A stretch of 64,000 nucleotides of DNA from Pseudomonas sp. GL-B-19 (GCF_019956415.1 NZ_JAHBDK010000075.1:158581-222580), one strand, 5' to 3'. Positions 1-9,446 are shown, counted from the stretch's first letter. Numbers and translations: made by a program. Notes: a model not told the origin generated them from the letters alone.

Positions 1-36
1 ACCGATCAGGTCGTAGCTACGCGCGGGATCGAGCAT
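1..36 (-). CDS. Putative metallophosphoesterase, N-terminus only (runs off window)
   Basis: The minus strand reads MLDPARSYDLIG from an ATG at 36 to the window edge. The ATG overlaps the TGA of the NAD kinase gene (ATGA), so the two are probably translationally coupled. The residues RSYDLIG fit the start of a calcineurin-like phosphoesterase, where a GDxHG metal-binding motif would follow, and I recall such a gene after NAD kinase in Pseudomonas. Only 12 codons are visible, so the family call rests mainly on context. Confidence 0.45.
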   Translation of the reverse strand, partial: MLDPARSYDLIG

Positions 37-926
37 CAGTCGCCTCCACCACCCAATCGACTGCCCCATCCGAGTTTGGTCCGGCAGACTTCATAGTAGT
101 TGTGGTCAAGCGGATGAATCAGCCGCAGCTTCTGCGCTTTCTTGCTGATGGTGATGGTGTCGCCGGGGGCGCAGGTGAAGTGGTTCTGCCCGTCACAGGA
201 GACTTGCGGGTAAATCTGCATATCTTTGGACACGACGATTTTCAGCTCACTGTTGCCATCGACCACAATCGGCCTGCCCGACAAGGTATGGGGGTACATC
301 GGCACAATCACAATAGCGTCGAGCTTGGGATGCATGATCGGTCCGCCCGCCGACAGCGCGTAGGCGGTCGAACCGGTGGGCGTCGCAACGATCAGGCCGT
401 CGGCCTTCTGGCTGCAAACGAACTGGCCGTCGATGTACAGTTCGAATTCGATCATTCGCGTCGATTTGCCGGGATGCAGCACCACGTCATTGAGGGCATC
501 GCCCTGACCGATAGCCTCGGCGTGACGGCGGACTTCGGCTTGCAGCAGAAAGCGGTTTTCCACCAGGTAGTGGCCGTCGAGCACTTCGGCGACCTTGACT
601 TCCAGCTCGTCAGGACGAATATCGGTCAGGAAACCGAGGCTGCCACGGTTGATGCCGAGCACCGGAATATTGTGCTTGGCCAGCGCCCGGGCGGCGCCGA
701 GCAGGCTGCCGTCACCGCCGACCACAATCACCATGTCACACACTTCGCCGAGCATCTTGCGTGACGAGGTTTGCAGGCCGTGACCGGGAAGGACTTCGGC
801 GATGGTGTCTTCGAGGATCACGTGCAAGTGACGATCGAGCAGAAACCGTTTCAGTCGGCGGACGGTATCCAGCACCTGAGAACTGCCCAGGCGACCGATG
901 ATGCCGATATTACGAAATTGCTCCAT
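36..926 (-). CDS. nadK: NAD kinase
   Basis: ATP-dependent NAD kinase, which phosphorylates NAD+ to NADP+ in the cytoplasm. The 296-residue product starts MEQFRNIGIIGRLGSSQ and carries the family motif VVGGDGSLLGAAR, with the conserved GGDGS phosphate-binding segment, followed by NRGSLGFLTDI and the ATPTGSTAY segment typical of this fold. An open frame extends 29 codons further upstream, but the ATG at 926 gives the usual family length and N-terminus. The stop overlaps the start of the next minus-strand gene, and a DUF1853 gene diverges upstream. Confidence 0.95.
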   Translation of the reverse strand: MEQFRNIGIIGRLGSSQVLDTVRRLKRFLLDRHLHVILEDTIAEVLPGHGLQTSSRKMLGEVCDMVIVVGGDGSLLGAARALAKHNIPVLGINRGSLGFLTDIRPDELEVKVAEVLDGHYLVENRFLLQAEVRRHAEAIGQGDALNDVVLHPGKSTRMIEFELYIDGQFVCSQKADGLIVATPTGSTAYALSAGGPIMHPKLDAIVIVPMYPHTLSGRPIVVDGNSELKIVVSKDMQIYPQVSCDGQNHFTCAPGDTITISKKAQKLRLIHPLDHNYYEVCRTKLGWGSRLGGGGD

Positions 927-1034
927 GGGGTTCCTGCGAGGACGGCGAAAAAGACGATTATGGGCGAAAGCGCGGGATAGACAAAATCCTTTCAGCCACA
1001 AGGGTGTACTCATGTTTAGGGCTATGCTCGCAAG

Positions 1035-1985
1035 ATGATCCTATTTCCCGATTTGCTCTCGTTGCCCCATCAGTTGCGCCACCCCGAAGTGCGCGACCTG
1101 GCTTGGGTCATCCTCGCGCCGCCGATGCTCATCGATACACCGTGGCCGCAACGCCATCCCCTGACCGGCAGCGAATGGGTGCAAGAGCCTGAGCGCCTGG
1201 AGCGCTGGCTGCGGCAACTGGACCGTGACAGCTACGACTTGCTGCACTGGCTGTCCCAGGCCCGAACCCGGCGTCTGGGCCTGTATTACGAGCGCCTGTG
1301 GCAGTACGCGGTGCGTCACGCGCCGGGGATCGAGCTGATTGCCGCCAACCTGCCGATCCGCCGTGAAGGCCACACACTGGGCGAACTGGACATGCTGCTG
1401 CGTGACCGCGACGGCGTGCAGCACCTGGAACTGGCGATCAAGCTCTATCTCGGGCCGCAAAATGGCGACGGGCATGACACCGCTCAGTGGCTCGGCCCCG
1501 GTTGTCATGATCGGCTGGACCGCAAACTGGCACACCTGGCTCTGCATCAACTGCCCATTTCTGCCCGCGGCGAAAGTCGCGAAGTGCTGGCGGCCCTGGA
1601 TATTCAGCAGTTCAGTGCACACTTGTGGCTCGGCGGTTACCTGCTGTATCCGTGGCCGGGACGCGCCGCGCCACCCGGCGGTGCGCATCCGCAGCATTTG
1701 CGCGGTAGCTGGCTGCATCAGAAAGACTGGGCGGACTTTGTCGTGCAGCGCCCCTTCGGTCGCTGGCAACCCCTGCCCCGCCATGCCTGGCTGGCACCGG
1801 CGCATTATCCTGCGGAGCACACCTGGAGCCCGGAACAGTTGAATGCCTGGCTGAACGACCTCGAACCCCAGGCCCCGGCGCAGTTGATGGTTCGCCTGAT
1901 CGAAAATACCGATGGGGAATGGGAGGAAGCGGAACGGTTGTTTCTGGTGGCGGATCTTTGGCCGAATGTGCCGGGTAGTGGTTGA
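1035..1985 (+). CDS. DUF1853 family protein
   Basis: The 316-residue soluble protein begins MILFPDLLSLPHQLRHPEVRDLAW. The RHPxVRDLAW opening, the RLGLYYERLWQYA segment and the later GELDMLLRD segment match my memory of DUF1853, a proteobacterial family related in fold to PD-(D/E)XK nucleases; the D/E pair in GELDMLL and the following LELAIKLYL resemble such a core (ExD...ExK). The physiological role is not established. It diverges from nadK. No signal peptide or membrane segment is seen. Confidence 0.8.
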   Translation: MILFPDLLSLPHQLRHPEVRDLAWVILAPPMLIDTPWPQRHPLTGSEWVQEPERLERWLRQLDRDSYDLLHWLSQARTRRLGLYYERLWQYAVRHAPGIELIAANLPIRREGHTLGELDMLLRDRDGVQHLELAIKLYLGPQNGDGHDTAQWLGPGCHDRLDRKLAHLALHQLPISARGESREVLAALDIQQFSAHLWLGGYLLYPWPGRAAPPGGAHPQHLRGSWLHQKDWADFVVQRPFGRWQPLPRHAWLAPAHYPAEHTWSPEQLNAWLNDLEPQAPAQLMVRLIENTDGEWEEAERLFLVADLWPNVPGSG

Positions 1986-2010
1986 GATTTGTGGTGGCTG
2001 GGCCGGCCCT

Positions 2011-2085
2011 ATCGCGAGCAGGCTCACTCCTACATTTGATCTCCTTATGGCGCAGATCCAGTGTAGGAGTGAGCCTGCTCGCGAT
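2011..2085. repeat. REP-type inverted pair (REPIN)
   Basis: ATCGCGAGCAGGCTCACTCC at 2011-2030 faces its reverse complement at about 2066-2085, with a short AT-rich centre. It lies between the ends of the DUF1853 gene (+) and the arsB-like gene (-), the usual 3'-to-3' position of Pseudomonas REP pairs. It may protect mRNA 3' ends. Confidence 0.85.
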
Positions 2086-2099
2086 GAAGCCGACTCGGT

Positions 2100-3383
2100 C
2101 TAGAGAGATAACCGCACAGCCAAAGCCGCCAACGTCACCAACAATACCGGCACCGTCAACACCACCCCGACCTTGAAGTAATACCCCCACCCAATCCGGA
2201 TGCTCTTGCGTTCCAGCACATGCAGCCACAACAACGTCGCCAGACTGCCAATCGGCGTGATTTTCGGCCCAAGATCGCTACCGATGACGTTGGCATAAAT
2301 CATCGCCTCCTTCACCACACCATTGGCCTGACTGGCATCGATCGACAGCAAACCGATCAGCACCGTCGGCAAATTGTTCATCATCGAAGACAGAATCGCC
2401 GTCAGCACCCCCGTGCCCATGGCCGCGCCCCACACGCCGTAATGTGCAAACCCGTCCAGCCAACCCGCCAGATACCCAGTCAACCCGGCATTGCGCAGGC
2501 CATACACCACCAGGTACATACCCAGCGAAAAAATCACGATCTGCCACGGCGCTTCTTTCATCACCTTGCGCGTTGAAATCTTGTGGCCCCGGGCGGCGAT
2601 CCCCAACAGCAACGCGGCGCACACCGCAGAAATGGCGCTGATCGGAATACCCAGCGGCTCCAGGGCAAAACAACCCACGAGCAGGATCACCAACACTACC
2701 CAACCAGCAAAAAACGTCGCCTTGTCATGTATCGCAGTCGCCGGCAGCTCCAATTGCTCGGGGTCGTAAGCCTTGGGAATGTCGCGACGGAAGAACCACA
2801 TCAACACCGCCAGTGTTGCCGCGACGCTCACCAGGTTGACCGGGACCATGACCGCCGCATAGCGGTTGAACGTGATATGAAAGAAGTCGGCGGAAACAAT
2901 GTTCACCAGGTTCGACACCACCAGCGGCAGGCTTGCAGTGTCGGCGATGAAACCGGCGCCCATCACGAACGCCAGCGTGGCTGCCGGGGAGAATCGCAGT
3001 GCCAGCAGCATTGAAATAACGATGGGAGTCAGAATCAGCGCCGCTCCGTCATTGGCGAACAATGCCGAGACCAACGCCCCCAGCAGCACCATATAAGCAA
3101 ACAGCTTACGCCCGCTGCCCCGCCCCCAACGCGCCACATGCAAGGCGGCCCAGGCAAAGAAGCCCGCCTCGTCCAGCAACAGACTGATGATGATCAGCGC
3201 CACGAACGTGCCGGTGGCGTTCCAGATGATCTGCCATACGATCGGGATGTCGCTCAACTGCACCACACCGAAAATCAGCGCCAGCACAGCGCCGAACACC
3301 GCACTCCAACCGACGCCCAGGCCTTTGGGTTGCCAGATCACCAGCGTGATGGTCAGCAGGAAAATGAGTGAAGCGATGAGCAT
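2100..3383 (-). CDS. arsB: ArsB-type arsenite/anion efflux permease
   Basis: An inner-membrane pump of the ArsB/NhaD (ion transporter) superfamily, 427 residues with about 11 hydrophobic segments, close to the usual ArsB length of 429. Segments such as ALFANDGAALILTPIVI and MNNLPTVLIGLLSI match the duplicated core of the family. The ATG at 3383 (MLIASLIFLL) is chosen over an upstream frame extension because AAGG precedes it at suitable spacing and it places the first membrane helix at the N-terminus. No arsR or arsC is visible nearby, so the gene looks detached from an ars operon. The next gene upstream, also on the minus strand, encodes an FMN reductase. Related anions remain possible substrates. 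Confidence 0.8.
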   Translation of the reverse strand: MLIASLIFLLTITLVIWQPKGLGVGWSAVFGAVLALIFGVVQLSDIPIVWQIIWNATGTFVALIIISLLLDEAGFFAWAALHVARWGRGSGRKLFAYMVLLGALVSALFANDGAALILTPIVISMLLALRFSPAATLAFVMGAGFIADTASLPLVVSNLVNIVSADFFHITFNRYAAVMVPVNLVSVAATLAVLMWFFRRDIPKAYDPEQLELPATAIHDKATFFAGWVVLVILLVGCFALEPLGIPISAISAVCAALLLGIAARGHKISTRKVMKEAPWQIVIFSLGMYLVVYGLRNAGLTGYLAGWLDGFAHYGVWGAAMGTGVLTAILSSMMNNLPTVLIGLLSIDASQANGVVKEAMIYANVIGSDLGPKITPIGSLATLLWLHVLERKSIRIGWGYYFKVGVVLTVPVLLVTLAALAVRLSL

Positions 3384-3471
3384 GCAAAACAACCTTGAGC
3401 GAAAAACAAACCGCGATTCAGCCGCAATGCACGAGCGGAGTAAAGCGCAAACGTGTTGCACACCCCATTAT

Positions 3472-3566
3472 CCCTGTGGGAGCGAGCCTGCTCGCGAAAG
3501 CGGTATGTCAGTTGGCATTGATTTGACTGATACACCGCTTTCGCGAGCAAGCTCGCTCCCACAGGG
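3472..3566. repeat. REP-type inverted pair
   Basis: CCCTGTGGGAGCGAGCCTGC at 3472 is mirrored by a GCAAGCTCGCTCCCACAGGG-type arm ending at 3566. The arms continue through GCTCGCGAAAGCGGT / ACCGCTTTCGCGAGC and leave a loop of about 30 nt. It lies between two minus-strand genes. Confidence 0.85.
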
Positions 3567-3571
3567 GGGGG

Positions 3572-4132
3572 TCAGGCCTTTTTGTGTTGTTCGACCCATT
3601 GGCCGTAGGCGTTGATGAATTTCTGCAAGAACGGTTTGACCGACTCTGAGGGTTTTCCTGACTCGTCGAACGCTGAACCGGCACCACTGAGGTAGGCTTC
3701 CGGCTGCTGCATGCACGGCACATCCAGAAATACCATGGACTGACGCAAGTGATGGTTGGCGCCAAACCCGCCGACAGCACCCGGCGAAGCACTGATGATT
3801 GCGCCCGGTTTGCCGCTCCATGCGCTCTGGCCATACGGCCGCGATCCCACGTCGATGGCATTCTTCATAGGCGCCGGCACCGAACGGTTGTATTCCGGGG
3901 TGACGAACAGCACTGCGTCGGATGAACGTACTTGTTGTCGGAAAGTGCTGTAGGCTGCCGGCGGTGAAGCGCCATCGATGTCTTCGTTGTAGAGTGGCAA
4001 GTCACCAATTTCGACGATTTGAAGTTTGAGATTCGCGGGAGCAAGGTCGGCCAGCGCCAGTGCCACCTTGCGATTGATCGATGCCTTTCTCAAGCTGCCG
4101 ACTATTACGGCGATCGTATAGACGTTGCTCAT
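3572..4132 (-). CDS. NAD(P)H-dependent FMN reductase (ChrR/YieF-like)
   Basis: The 186-residue flavodoxin-fold protein starts MSNVYTIAVIVGSLRKASINRK. The GSLRKxSxN phosphate loop binds FMN, and the TPEYNRSVPAPMKNAID and PGAVGGFGA segments are diagnostic of the NADPH-dependent FMN reductase family. ChrR/YieF members reduce quinones and chromate by two electrons and protect against redox stress. It has the length of P. putida ChrR. It is transcribed toward arsB with a REP pair between, so joint metal-stress control is possible but not shown. Confidence 0.85.
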   Translation of the reverse strand: MSNVYTIAVIVGSLRKASINRKVALALADLAPANLKLQIVEIGDLPLYNEDIDGASPPAAYSTFRQQVRSSDAVLFVTPEYNRSVPAPMKNAIDVGSRPYGQSAWSGKPGAIISASPGAVGGFGANHHLRQSMVFLDVPCMQQPEAYLSGAGSAFDESGKPSESVKPFLQKFINAYGQWVEQHKKA

Positions 4133-4308
4133 GGAAGATGTCTCGACTGTCCGATGGAAGAGCTTGTAGTTATAGATGACGAATCACCCAGCGGGCTGTT
4201 GAATTTCACTGCCCCTGACTATTTTTTTCTTGCAGGAAAACTTACTTCGCCCAAGCACGGTCTACAGAACCGAAATTTGAGTGATTTATCTCCAGAGGTT
4301 CTAAACAG

Positions 4309-4569
4309 ATGGCAGCAGTACTTGTCGGTCAGTTCCACGCAAGAGATGCGGAAGGCCGCGTTTATTCCGTGCATGAGTTCCAGGAATCCATCCCGTCGGC
4401 AGACGGTTTCGGCAGCACGGAGCCTGTCACCACCTACAAACTGGCCATTGGCGACCGTATCAAGAAACTGGATGACAACCAGTTTCTGCTGGTTCAATCG
4501 GAAGTGACCATCGTGCGCGAACCCGACACGTTTGTCGGCAGCGTGCCAGTAGCCACCATCGCGTCATAA
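4309..4569 (+). CDS. Conserved small protein of unknown function
   Basis: The 86-residue soluble protein MAAVLVGQFHARDAEGRVYS... has no signal peptide or membrane segment. The sequence alternates short beta-like stretches (YSVHEFQES, YKLAIGDRIKKL, QFLLVQSEVTIVRE), suggesting a small beta barrel. I recall near-identical proteins in other Pseudomonas but no function. The minus-strand FMN reductase gene diverges from it across about 175 bases, in which I see no clear site. Confidence 0.7.
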   Translation: MAAVLVGQFHARDAEGRVYSVHEFQESIPSADGFGSTEPVTTYKLAIGDRIKKLDDNQFLLVQSEVTIVREPDTFVGSVPVATIAS

Positions 4570-4657
4570 CCCCGCGTTATGAGCACAAGTCATGGGCGCG
4601 CACTTGAGTTAGGATTCAGTCACTGATTCCCTCACCTGCCGAACATGGACTTCACGC

Positions 4658-5551
4658 ATGCGTTTACGCCACATCGAAGTGATCCACGCGCTTGTGCAGA
4701 CCGGTCACCTGGGCACCGCTGCCGAATGGCTGCAGTTGCCGGTGGCCGAGGTTGAAGGCATTTTGCGCGAGGCCGAGGGTCAGTTGGGTTTCATGCTGTT
4801 TTCCAGCGTGCGCGGACGCTTGCAGGCGACCCGCGAAGCGCGGGAGCTACAGGTCGAAATCGCCCACGTCTACGAAGCGCTTGAACCCGTTCAGCGCCTG
4901 GCTGCCAGCCTCAAGCAATACCAGGCACCGCCCCTGCGCATCATCTGCACCCCGCCGTTGGCCCAACAACTGTTGCCTCAGAGCATCGCCGTCCTGCGCC
5001 GACGCCTGCCCGATGCACCTTGCAGCCTGCTGAGCCAGCCGACCCGCGAGATCATCAAAACCCTGTTGTTGCGCGAAAGCGATCTGGGGTTGAGCCTGCA
5101 GGATCCCGACCACGCCGACATCCATTGCCAGATGATTGCCCAAGGCAAGCTCCAGCTCTTGGCGCCCCATGGCTGGCTGCAGCCCAAGCAGAAATACATT
5201 TCGTTGCAGGATCTGGCGGGCCAGTCGATGGTCGGCCTGGAAGGCCACGACCCGCTGAGCCCGGCACTCGAGAACAAATTGCAGGCCTTGCGCCCGGCCC
5301 CGCTCGTGCATATCCGGGTGCAGACGCATCAAATGATGCGCAGCATGGTCGAGGCCGGTGAAGGCCTGGCGATTGTCGACCCGTTTACCGCCCTTGGCGC
5401 CAAATCCAGCGGACTGGATGTTTGCCCGCTGGCGCCGGCAGTGCCGGTCAGCCTCTACGCCCTGACCCTGAAAAACGGCGAACCATCCGCCGCCGTTCAG
5501 ACACTGCTGGACATCATTACGGAACAAGCCGCGGCGATGCTCGCGAACTGA
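4658..5551 (+). CDS. LysR-family transcriptional regulator
   Basis: The 297-residue protein has an N-terminal winged helix (MRLRHIEVIHALVQTGHLGTAAEWLQ, residues 1-60) and a LysR substrate-binding domain (about 90-290). The helix-turn-helix is slightly unusual: the normal AAxxLxxSQPAVS recognition helix is replaced by AAEWLQLPVAEVEGILREAE, so DNA specificity may differ from typical members. Its last 35 bases overlap the convergent GNAT gene. Effector and targets are unknown. Confidence 0.85.
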   Translation: MRLRHIEVIHALVQTGHLGTAAEWLQLPVAEVEGILREAEGQLGFMLFSSVRGRLQATREARELQVEIAHVYEALEPVQRLAASLKQYQAPPLRIICTPPLAQQLLPQSIAVLRRRLPDAPCSLLSQPTREIIKTLLLRESDLGLSLQDPDHADIHCQMIAQGKLQLLAPHGWLQPKQKYISLQDLAGQSMVGLEGHDPLSPALENKLQALRPAPLVHIRVQTHQMMRSMVEAGEGLAIVDPFTALGAKSSGLDVCPLAPAVPVSLYALTLKNGEPSAAVQTLLDIITEQAAAMLAN

Positions 5552-6131
5552 GCGGGTTTTCCGGCGAGTTATAGAACAAGCGATACCAAAACAGCGCCAC
5601 TTCGGCGGTGTTCGGATCGATCCCGCGATAGCGTAGATGATCGATCCCGCCAATCACATAACCACACCGCTCATAAAGCCGACAGGCGCCCAGGTTGTTG
5701 TTCTGGGTTTCGAGCATGATGCCCGGCAGTTTTTTCTTGCGACTCCAGAACTGAGCCACGTCCAGCAGCGCTTTGGCCACGCCATGGTGCCGCGCCGGGG
5801 CATGCACCGCCAGCTCGTCGATATGGGCAAAGCCGTTCCAGTTGGTGCTGACCACTAGATGGCCGACGGGCTCATCATCGAGATAGGCCATGAAAATCGC
5901 ACTGTCGGCGGCGTCGCGAAAACTGCTGAACTCTTCAGGGTCGATGCCGTAACACTTTCGATAAGGGGTGATCGGCGTGATCGGCCACTGCTCGACCGGT
6001 TTGCCCATTTCGGCAGCGCCATAGGCGGCGACTTCAAAGCTGAAATCACTGCCCCAGATATAGGCCGCGAAGCCGTCATCGGCGACACGCACCGAAAGGC
6101 CGGGGTACTTCGGATTAATGACAGGTTGCAT
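5517..6131 (-). CDS. GNAT-family N-acetyltransferase
   Basis: The predicted 204-residue protein has a GNAT acetyl-CoA fold at about residues 80-170: GHLVVSTNWNGFAHIDELAV (beta4), HHGVAKALLDVAQFW (the R/Q-x-x-G-x-G/A loop in the variant form HHGVAKAL) and the NNLGACRLYERCGY motif typical of the C-terminal helix. The ATG at 6131 is preferred because GAGGA lies 11 bases upstream; starts at 6149 or 6161 would overlap the end of ldcA. It lies directly downstream of ldcA on the same strand, so it may be co-transcribed and could act on an amine, but the substrate is not visible. Confidence 0.85.
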   Translation of the reverse strand: MQPVINPKYPGLSVRVADDGFAAYIWGSDFSFEVAAYGAAEMGKPVEQWPITPITPYRKCYGIDPEEFSSFRDAADSAIFMAYLDDEPVGHLVVSTNWNGFAHIDELAVHAPARHHGVAKALLDVAQFWSRKKKLPGIMLETQNNNLGACRLYERCGYVIGGIDHLRYRGIDPNTAEVALFWYRLFYNSPENPLSSRASPRLVP

Positions 6132-6145
6132 ACTGGGAAAGGTCC

Positions 6146-8401
6146 TCATTCCTTGATGCAATCGACGGTGTAGTGCCGTCCATTGCCCTCGTCTTCGTGT
6201 TGCAAGCCATGCACATCGACGACGAATCCTGGGAAACTGCTATCAAACGTGCGTGCAAATGAAAGGTAGTCGATGATTGACCGGGTCGCCTCTGTGAACC
6301 GCTCGCCCGGCATGATCAACGGAATGCCCGGCGGATACGGAACCAGCATCACCGCAGCGATCCGCCCGTCCAGCGCATCGATCGACACCGCCTCTACCTC
6401 GCCCCGCACCAAATGATCATAGGCGTCGGCCGGCTTCATGACGATTTCCGGCAGCTCGGTGTACATGCGCTTGAGGTGTTTGGCCGTGGCATTGCTGCGA
6501 TAGCAGGCGTGCAATTGATCGCACAAATCGCGCAAGCCCATGCCTTGATAACGCCCGACGCTCGGTTGCGCCACACAGGGCAGGCAAGTTGTCAGGCTGA
6601 CGTTGGCATCGTAGCTGCGCTTGAACTCCAGCAACTCGGTCAACAGCGTGCTCCATTTGCCTTTGGTGATGCCCATCGAGAACAGCACCAGGAACGAATA
6701 CAGCCCGGTCTTTTCGACCACCAACCCGCGCTCCCAGAGAAATTTACTGACCACGGCCGCCGGAATCCCGCGCTCACTCAGCGCACCGCCTGCGGTCAGG
6801 CCGGGCATCACCAGGGTGACTTTGATCGGATCGAGCAACACGTAATCGTCGGTCACGCCGCCAAAGCCGTGCCAGTCGGCATCGGGTTGCAGCAGCCAGT
6901 CTTCGGTGACCACGCGATCGATGCCTTCCACCGACGGCGGCTGCCAGATGGAAAACCACCAGTCATCCGCCGCAATGTGCTGCCGCAAATTGGCCAGGGC
7001 GCGACGAAAACTCAGGGCCTCGTCAAACATCTCCTGCAATAGCGAACGCCCGGACGGACCCTCCATCATCGCCGAGGCCACGTCCAGCGACGCAATGATG
7101 CTGTATTGGGGCGACGTGGAGATGTGCATCATGAACGCTTCGTTGAAGCGGTCGCGGTCCAGTTGCCGTGCGCCACCGTCCTGAACATGAATCATCGAGG
7201 CCTGACTGAACGCGGCCAACAGCTTGTGCGTGGAATGCGTGGTGAACACCAGTGGACTGTCTTCGCTGCGCGTAGTGCCCATACCGTAACGCCCGGCGAA
7301 AAACTCATGGAACGCCGCGTAGGCGTACCAGGCCTCGTCGAAATGCAGCACCTCGACGCTGTTGCCCAGGCTCTGCTTGATCAACTCCGCGTTGTAGCAA
7401 AGGCCGTCATAGGTCGAGTTGGTGATGACCGCTAATTTGACCTTGGGCGCGAGACCTTTGGTCAGCGGGCTGGCGTCGATCTTGGCCTGGATCGACTCGC
7501 GGCTGAATTCGCTCAACGGAATCGGGCCGATGATCCCCAGTTCGTTGCGCTCCGGGCACAGGTACAACGGGATCGCGCCGGTCATGATGATCGAATGCAA
7601 CACCGACTTGTGACAGTTGCGGTCCACCAGCACGAGGTCATCGCGGGCGACCATCGAATGCCAGACGATTTTGTTGGCAGTCGAGGTGCCATTGATCACG
7701 AAAAAGGTGTGATCGGCGCCGAAATTGCGCGCGGCTCGCGCTTCCGCTTCGGCCAGCGGACCGGTGTGATCGAGCAAGGAACCCAATTCGGGAACCGACA
7801 CGGACAAATCCGAACGCAGGGTGTTTTCCCCAAAAAACTGGTGAAACGCCTGCCCGACCGGGCTCTTGTGGTACGCCACGCCACCGCCGTGGCCAGGTGT
7901 GTGCCAGGAATAATTGGAATCGGCGGTGTGTTGCACCAGCGCCTTGAAAAACGGTGGCAGTAGACAGTCCAGGTACTTGCGTGCGGCCCGGGCCACTTGC
8001 CGGGCCAGGAACGGCACCGTGTCTTCGAACAGATAAAGAATGCCGCGCAACTGATTGAGTTCGGCCATCGCATCGGCGGGCGCGTTTTCCAGCGTCACTT
8101 GTTCGCCGAGGGCGAAGATCGGCAGGTCCGGCGCACGCACTCGCGCCAGGCCGATCAACTCGGCCATGTTTTGCAATAAATGCGAGTCGGTACTGGCGTC
8201 TTCAGCGGCAATCAACATGCAAGAGAGGCCGTGATGGGTCGATGCGACCAGCCGCCCTTCGGTGTAATCCACCGCCGAAACAATGCTGAAGCCTTCCTGC
8301 TCCAACTCCCGGGCGATGCCCCGCACGCGATCACCGGCGACGGTGTCGGCCTTGATGTCGCGGTGGACGATCAGGACCGGGAACTTCAAATCTTTATACA
8401 T
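6146..8401 (-). CDS. ldcA: Lysine decarboxylase (fold type I, PLP-dependent)
   Basis: A 751-residue Orn/Lys/Arg decarboxylase with a response-regulator-like wing domain (about 1-130), the PLP-binding aminotransferase core (about 140-570) and a C-terminal domain. The Schiff-base lysine is K393 in STHKLLAAFSQAS, and HFDEAWYAY supplies the PLP-ring Asp. Length and N-terminus (MYKDLKFPVLIVHRDI) match what I recall of P. aeruginosa LdcA, which converts lysine to cadaverine in lysine catabolism. The ATG at 8401 is preferred over an upstream in-frame start. The GNAT gene follows immediately. Confidence 0.9.
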   Translation of the reverse strand: MYKDLKFPVLIVHRDIKADTVAGDRVRGIARELEQEGFSIVSAVDYTEGRLVASTHHGLSCMLIAAEDASTDSHLLQNMAELIGLARVRAPDLPIFALGEQVTLENAPADAMAELNQLRGILYLFEDTVPFLARQVARAARKYLDCLLPPFFKALVQHTADSNYSWHTPGHGGGVAYHKSPVGQAFHQFFGENTLRSDLSVSVPELGSLLDHTGPLAEAEARAARNFGADHTFFVINGTSTANKIVWHSMVARDDLVLVDRNCHKSVLHSIIMTGAIPLYLCPERNELGIIGPIPLSEFSRESIQAKIDASPLTKGLAPKVKLAVITNSTYDGLCYNAELIKQSLGNSVEVLHFDEAWYAYAAFHEFFAGRYGMGTTRSEDSPLVFTTHSTHKLLAAFSQASMIHVQDGGARQLDRDRFNEAFMMHISTSPQYSIIASLDVASAMMEGPSGRSLLQEMFDEALSFRRALANLRQHIAADDWWFSIWQPPSVEGIDRVVTEDWLLQPDADWHGFGGVTDDYVLLDPIKVTLVMPGLTAGGALSERGIPAAVVSKFLWERGLVVEKTGLYSFLVLFSMGITKGKWSTLLTELLEFKRSYDANVSLTTCLPCVAQPSVGRYQGMGLRDLCDQLHACYRSNATAKHLKRMYTELPEIVMKPADAYDHLVRGEVEAVSIDALDGRIAAVMLVPYPPGIPLIMPGERFTEATRSIIDYLSFARTFDSSFPGFVVDVHGLQHEDEGNGRHYTVDCIKE

Positions 8402-8536
8402 GGGCTCAGTGTCCTGAGGCGGCAGACCGCAGCCTGCCAATACCCTCAGGGTAGAGGGTTGATGCGGATGTGGCGAGTGCCGATGCCCTGAAGTGGGTCA
8501 ATTGATGCACGCTAATGTCGCAAGCGAACACGACCT

Positions 8537-8683
8537 GTAGCAGCTGCCGAGCACCGCGAGGCTGCGTCCGGCTGCGTAGCCGTCGTAAACCCAGAGAACG
8601 CGGTATACCTGAAACACCGTAGTGTCTGGTTTCACGCCTGCTTCGCAGCCGGACGCAGCCTCGCGGTACTCGACAGCTGCTAC
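8537..8683. repeat. Long-hairpin palindromic element, copy 1
   Basis: A 147-bp element starting GTAGCAGCTGCCGAGC and ending with the near-perfect complement CAGCTGCTAC. The arms are about 48 bases with roughly 42 matches, and the centre carries a smaller stem (GCGGT...ACCGT). It ends four bases beyond the dnaQ stop codon, so the hairpin would form at the very 3' end of that mRNA. The rest of the 285-base gap between ldcA and dnaQ holds no gene. Confidence 0.85.
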
Positions 8684-8687
8684 GGAT

Positions 8688-9446
8688 TCAGGCCTGCGCC
8701 TTGGCATCCGCCAGTTGCTGCCACAGCGACGGGGCGCCGGCGGCTTTCGCGATGGCTTCAAGACGCGCCACGTGCTGGGCCAGGTCATCTTCGCTGGCGC
8801 GGATGATGCGGGCGCGCGTGCGGTCGGCCGGCAAGCGGCGGATTTCGGTGGCCGAGTTATCCGCACCTTCGCCGGAGCCATTACCGTCGGACGCATTACC
8901 GGCCAGCGACAGGCTGGTCTGGCCGCCGGTCATGGTCAGGTAAACGTCAGCCAGAATTTCGGAGTCGAGCAAAGCGCCGTGCAGCTCTCGACCCGAGTTA
9001 TCGACGCCATAACGTTTGCACAAGGCGTCGAGGCTGTTGCGCTGCCCCGGGTGACGTTCCCGGGCCATCATCAAGGTATCGAGGATCGAGCAGTGTTGCG
9101 TGATGTCCGCACGATCGTGCTGGCCCATCAGGGCGAATTCGTTGTTGATGAAGCCAACGTCGAACGCCGCGTTATGGATGATCAGTTGCGCGCCTTTGAT
9201 GAACTCGAAGAACTCATCGGCCACTTCAGTGAAACGCGGTTTGCCCACCAGAAATTCGTTGGTGATGCCGTGGACGCCGATGGCGCCTTCGTCACTCTCG
9301 CGATCCGGTTGCAGGTAAACGTGAAAATGCCGGCCGGTCAGGCGCCGACCGATCAACTCGACACAACCGATTTCGATAATCCGGTGGCCGTCGGTCACCG
9401 GCATGCCGGTGGTTTCGGTATCGAGTACAACGGATCTGGTGGCCAT
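8688..9446 (-). CDS. dnaQ: DNA polymerase III epsilon subunit (3'-5' exonuclease)
   Basis: The 252-residue proofreading subunit of the replicase. Exo I is VVLDTETTGMP (D9, E11) at the N-terminus, Exo II is IIHNAAFDVGFINNE, and HGALLDSEILADVYL near residue 165 supplies the Exo III His and Asp. The C-terminal 60 residues are the variable tail that binds the alpha subunit. The neighbouring rnhA gene is on the same strand upstream, the usual dnaQ-rnhA pairing, here separated by a REP pair. Confidence 0.95.
   Translation of the reverse strand: MATRSVVLDTETTGMPVTDGHRIIEIGCVELIGRRLTGRHFHVYLQPDRESDEGAIGVHGITNEFLVGKPRFTEVADEFFEFIKGAQLIIHNAAFDVGFINNEFALMGQHDRADITQHCSILDTLMMARERHPGQRNSLDALCKRYGVDNSGRELHGALLDSEILADVYLTMTGGQTSLSLAGNASDGNGSGEGADNSATEIRRLPADRTRARIIRASEDDLAQHVARLEAIAKAAGAPSLWQQLADAKAQA

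Noticed and set aside
5517..5551. Overlap of the LysR and GNAT genes as sign of error
   Set aside because: Convergent 3' overlap of 35 bases is common, and both proteins have complete domains before the overlap.
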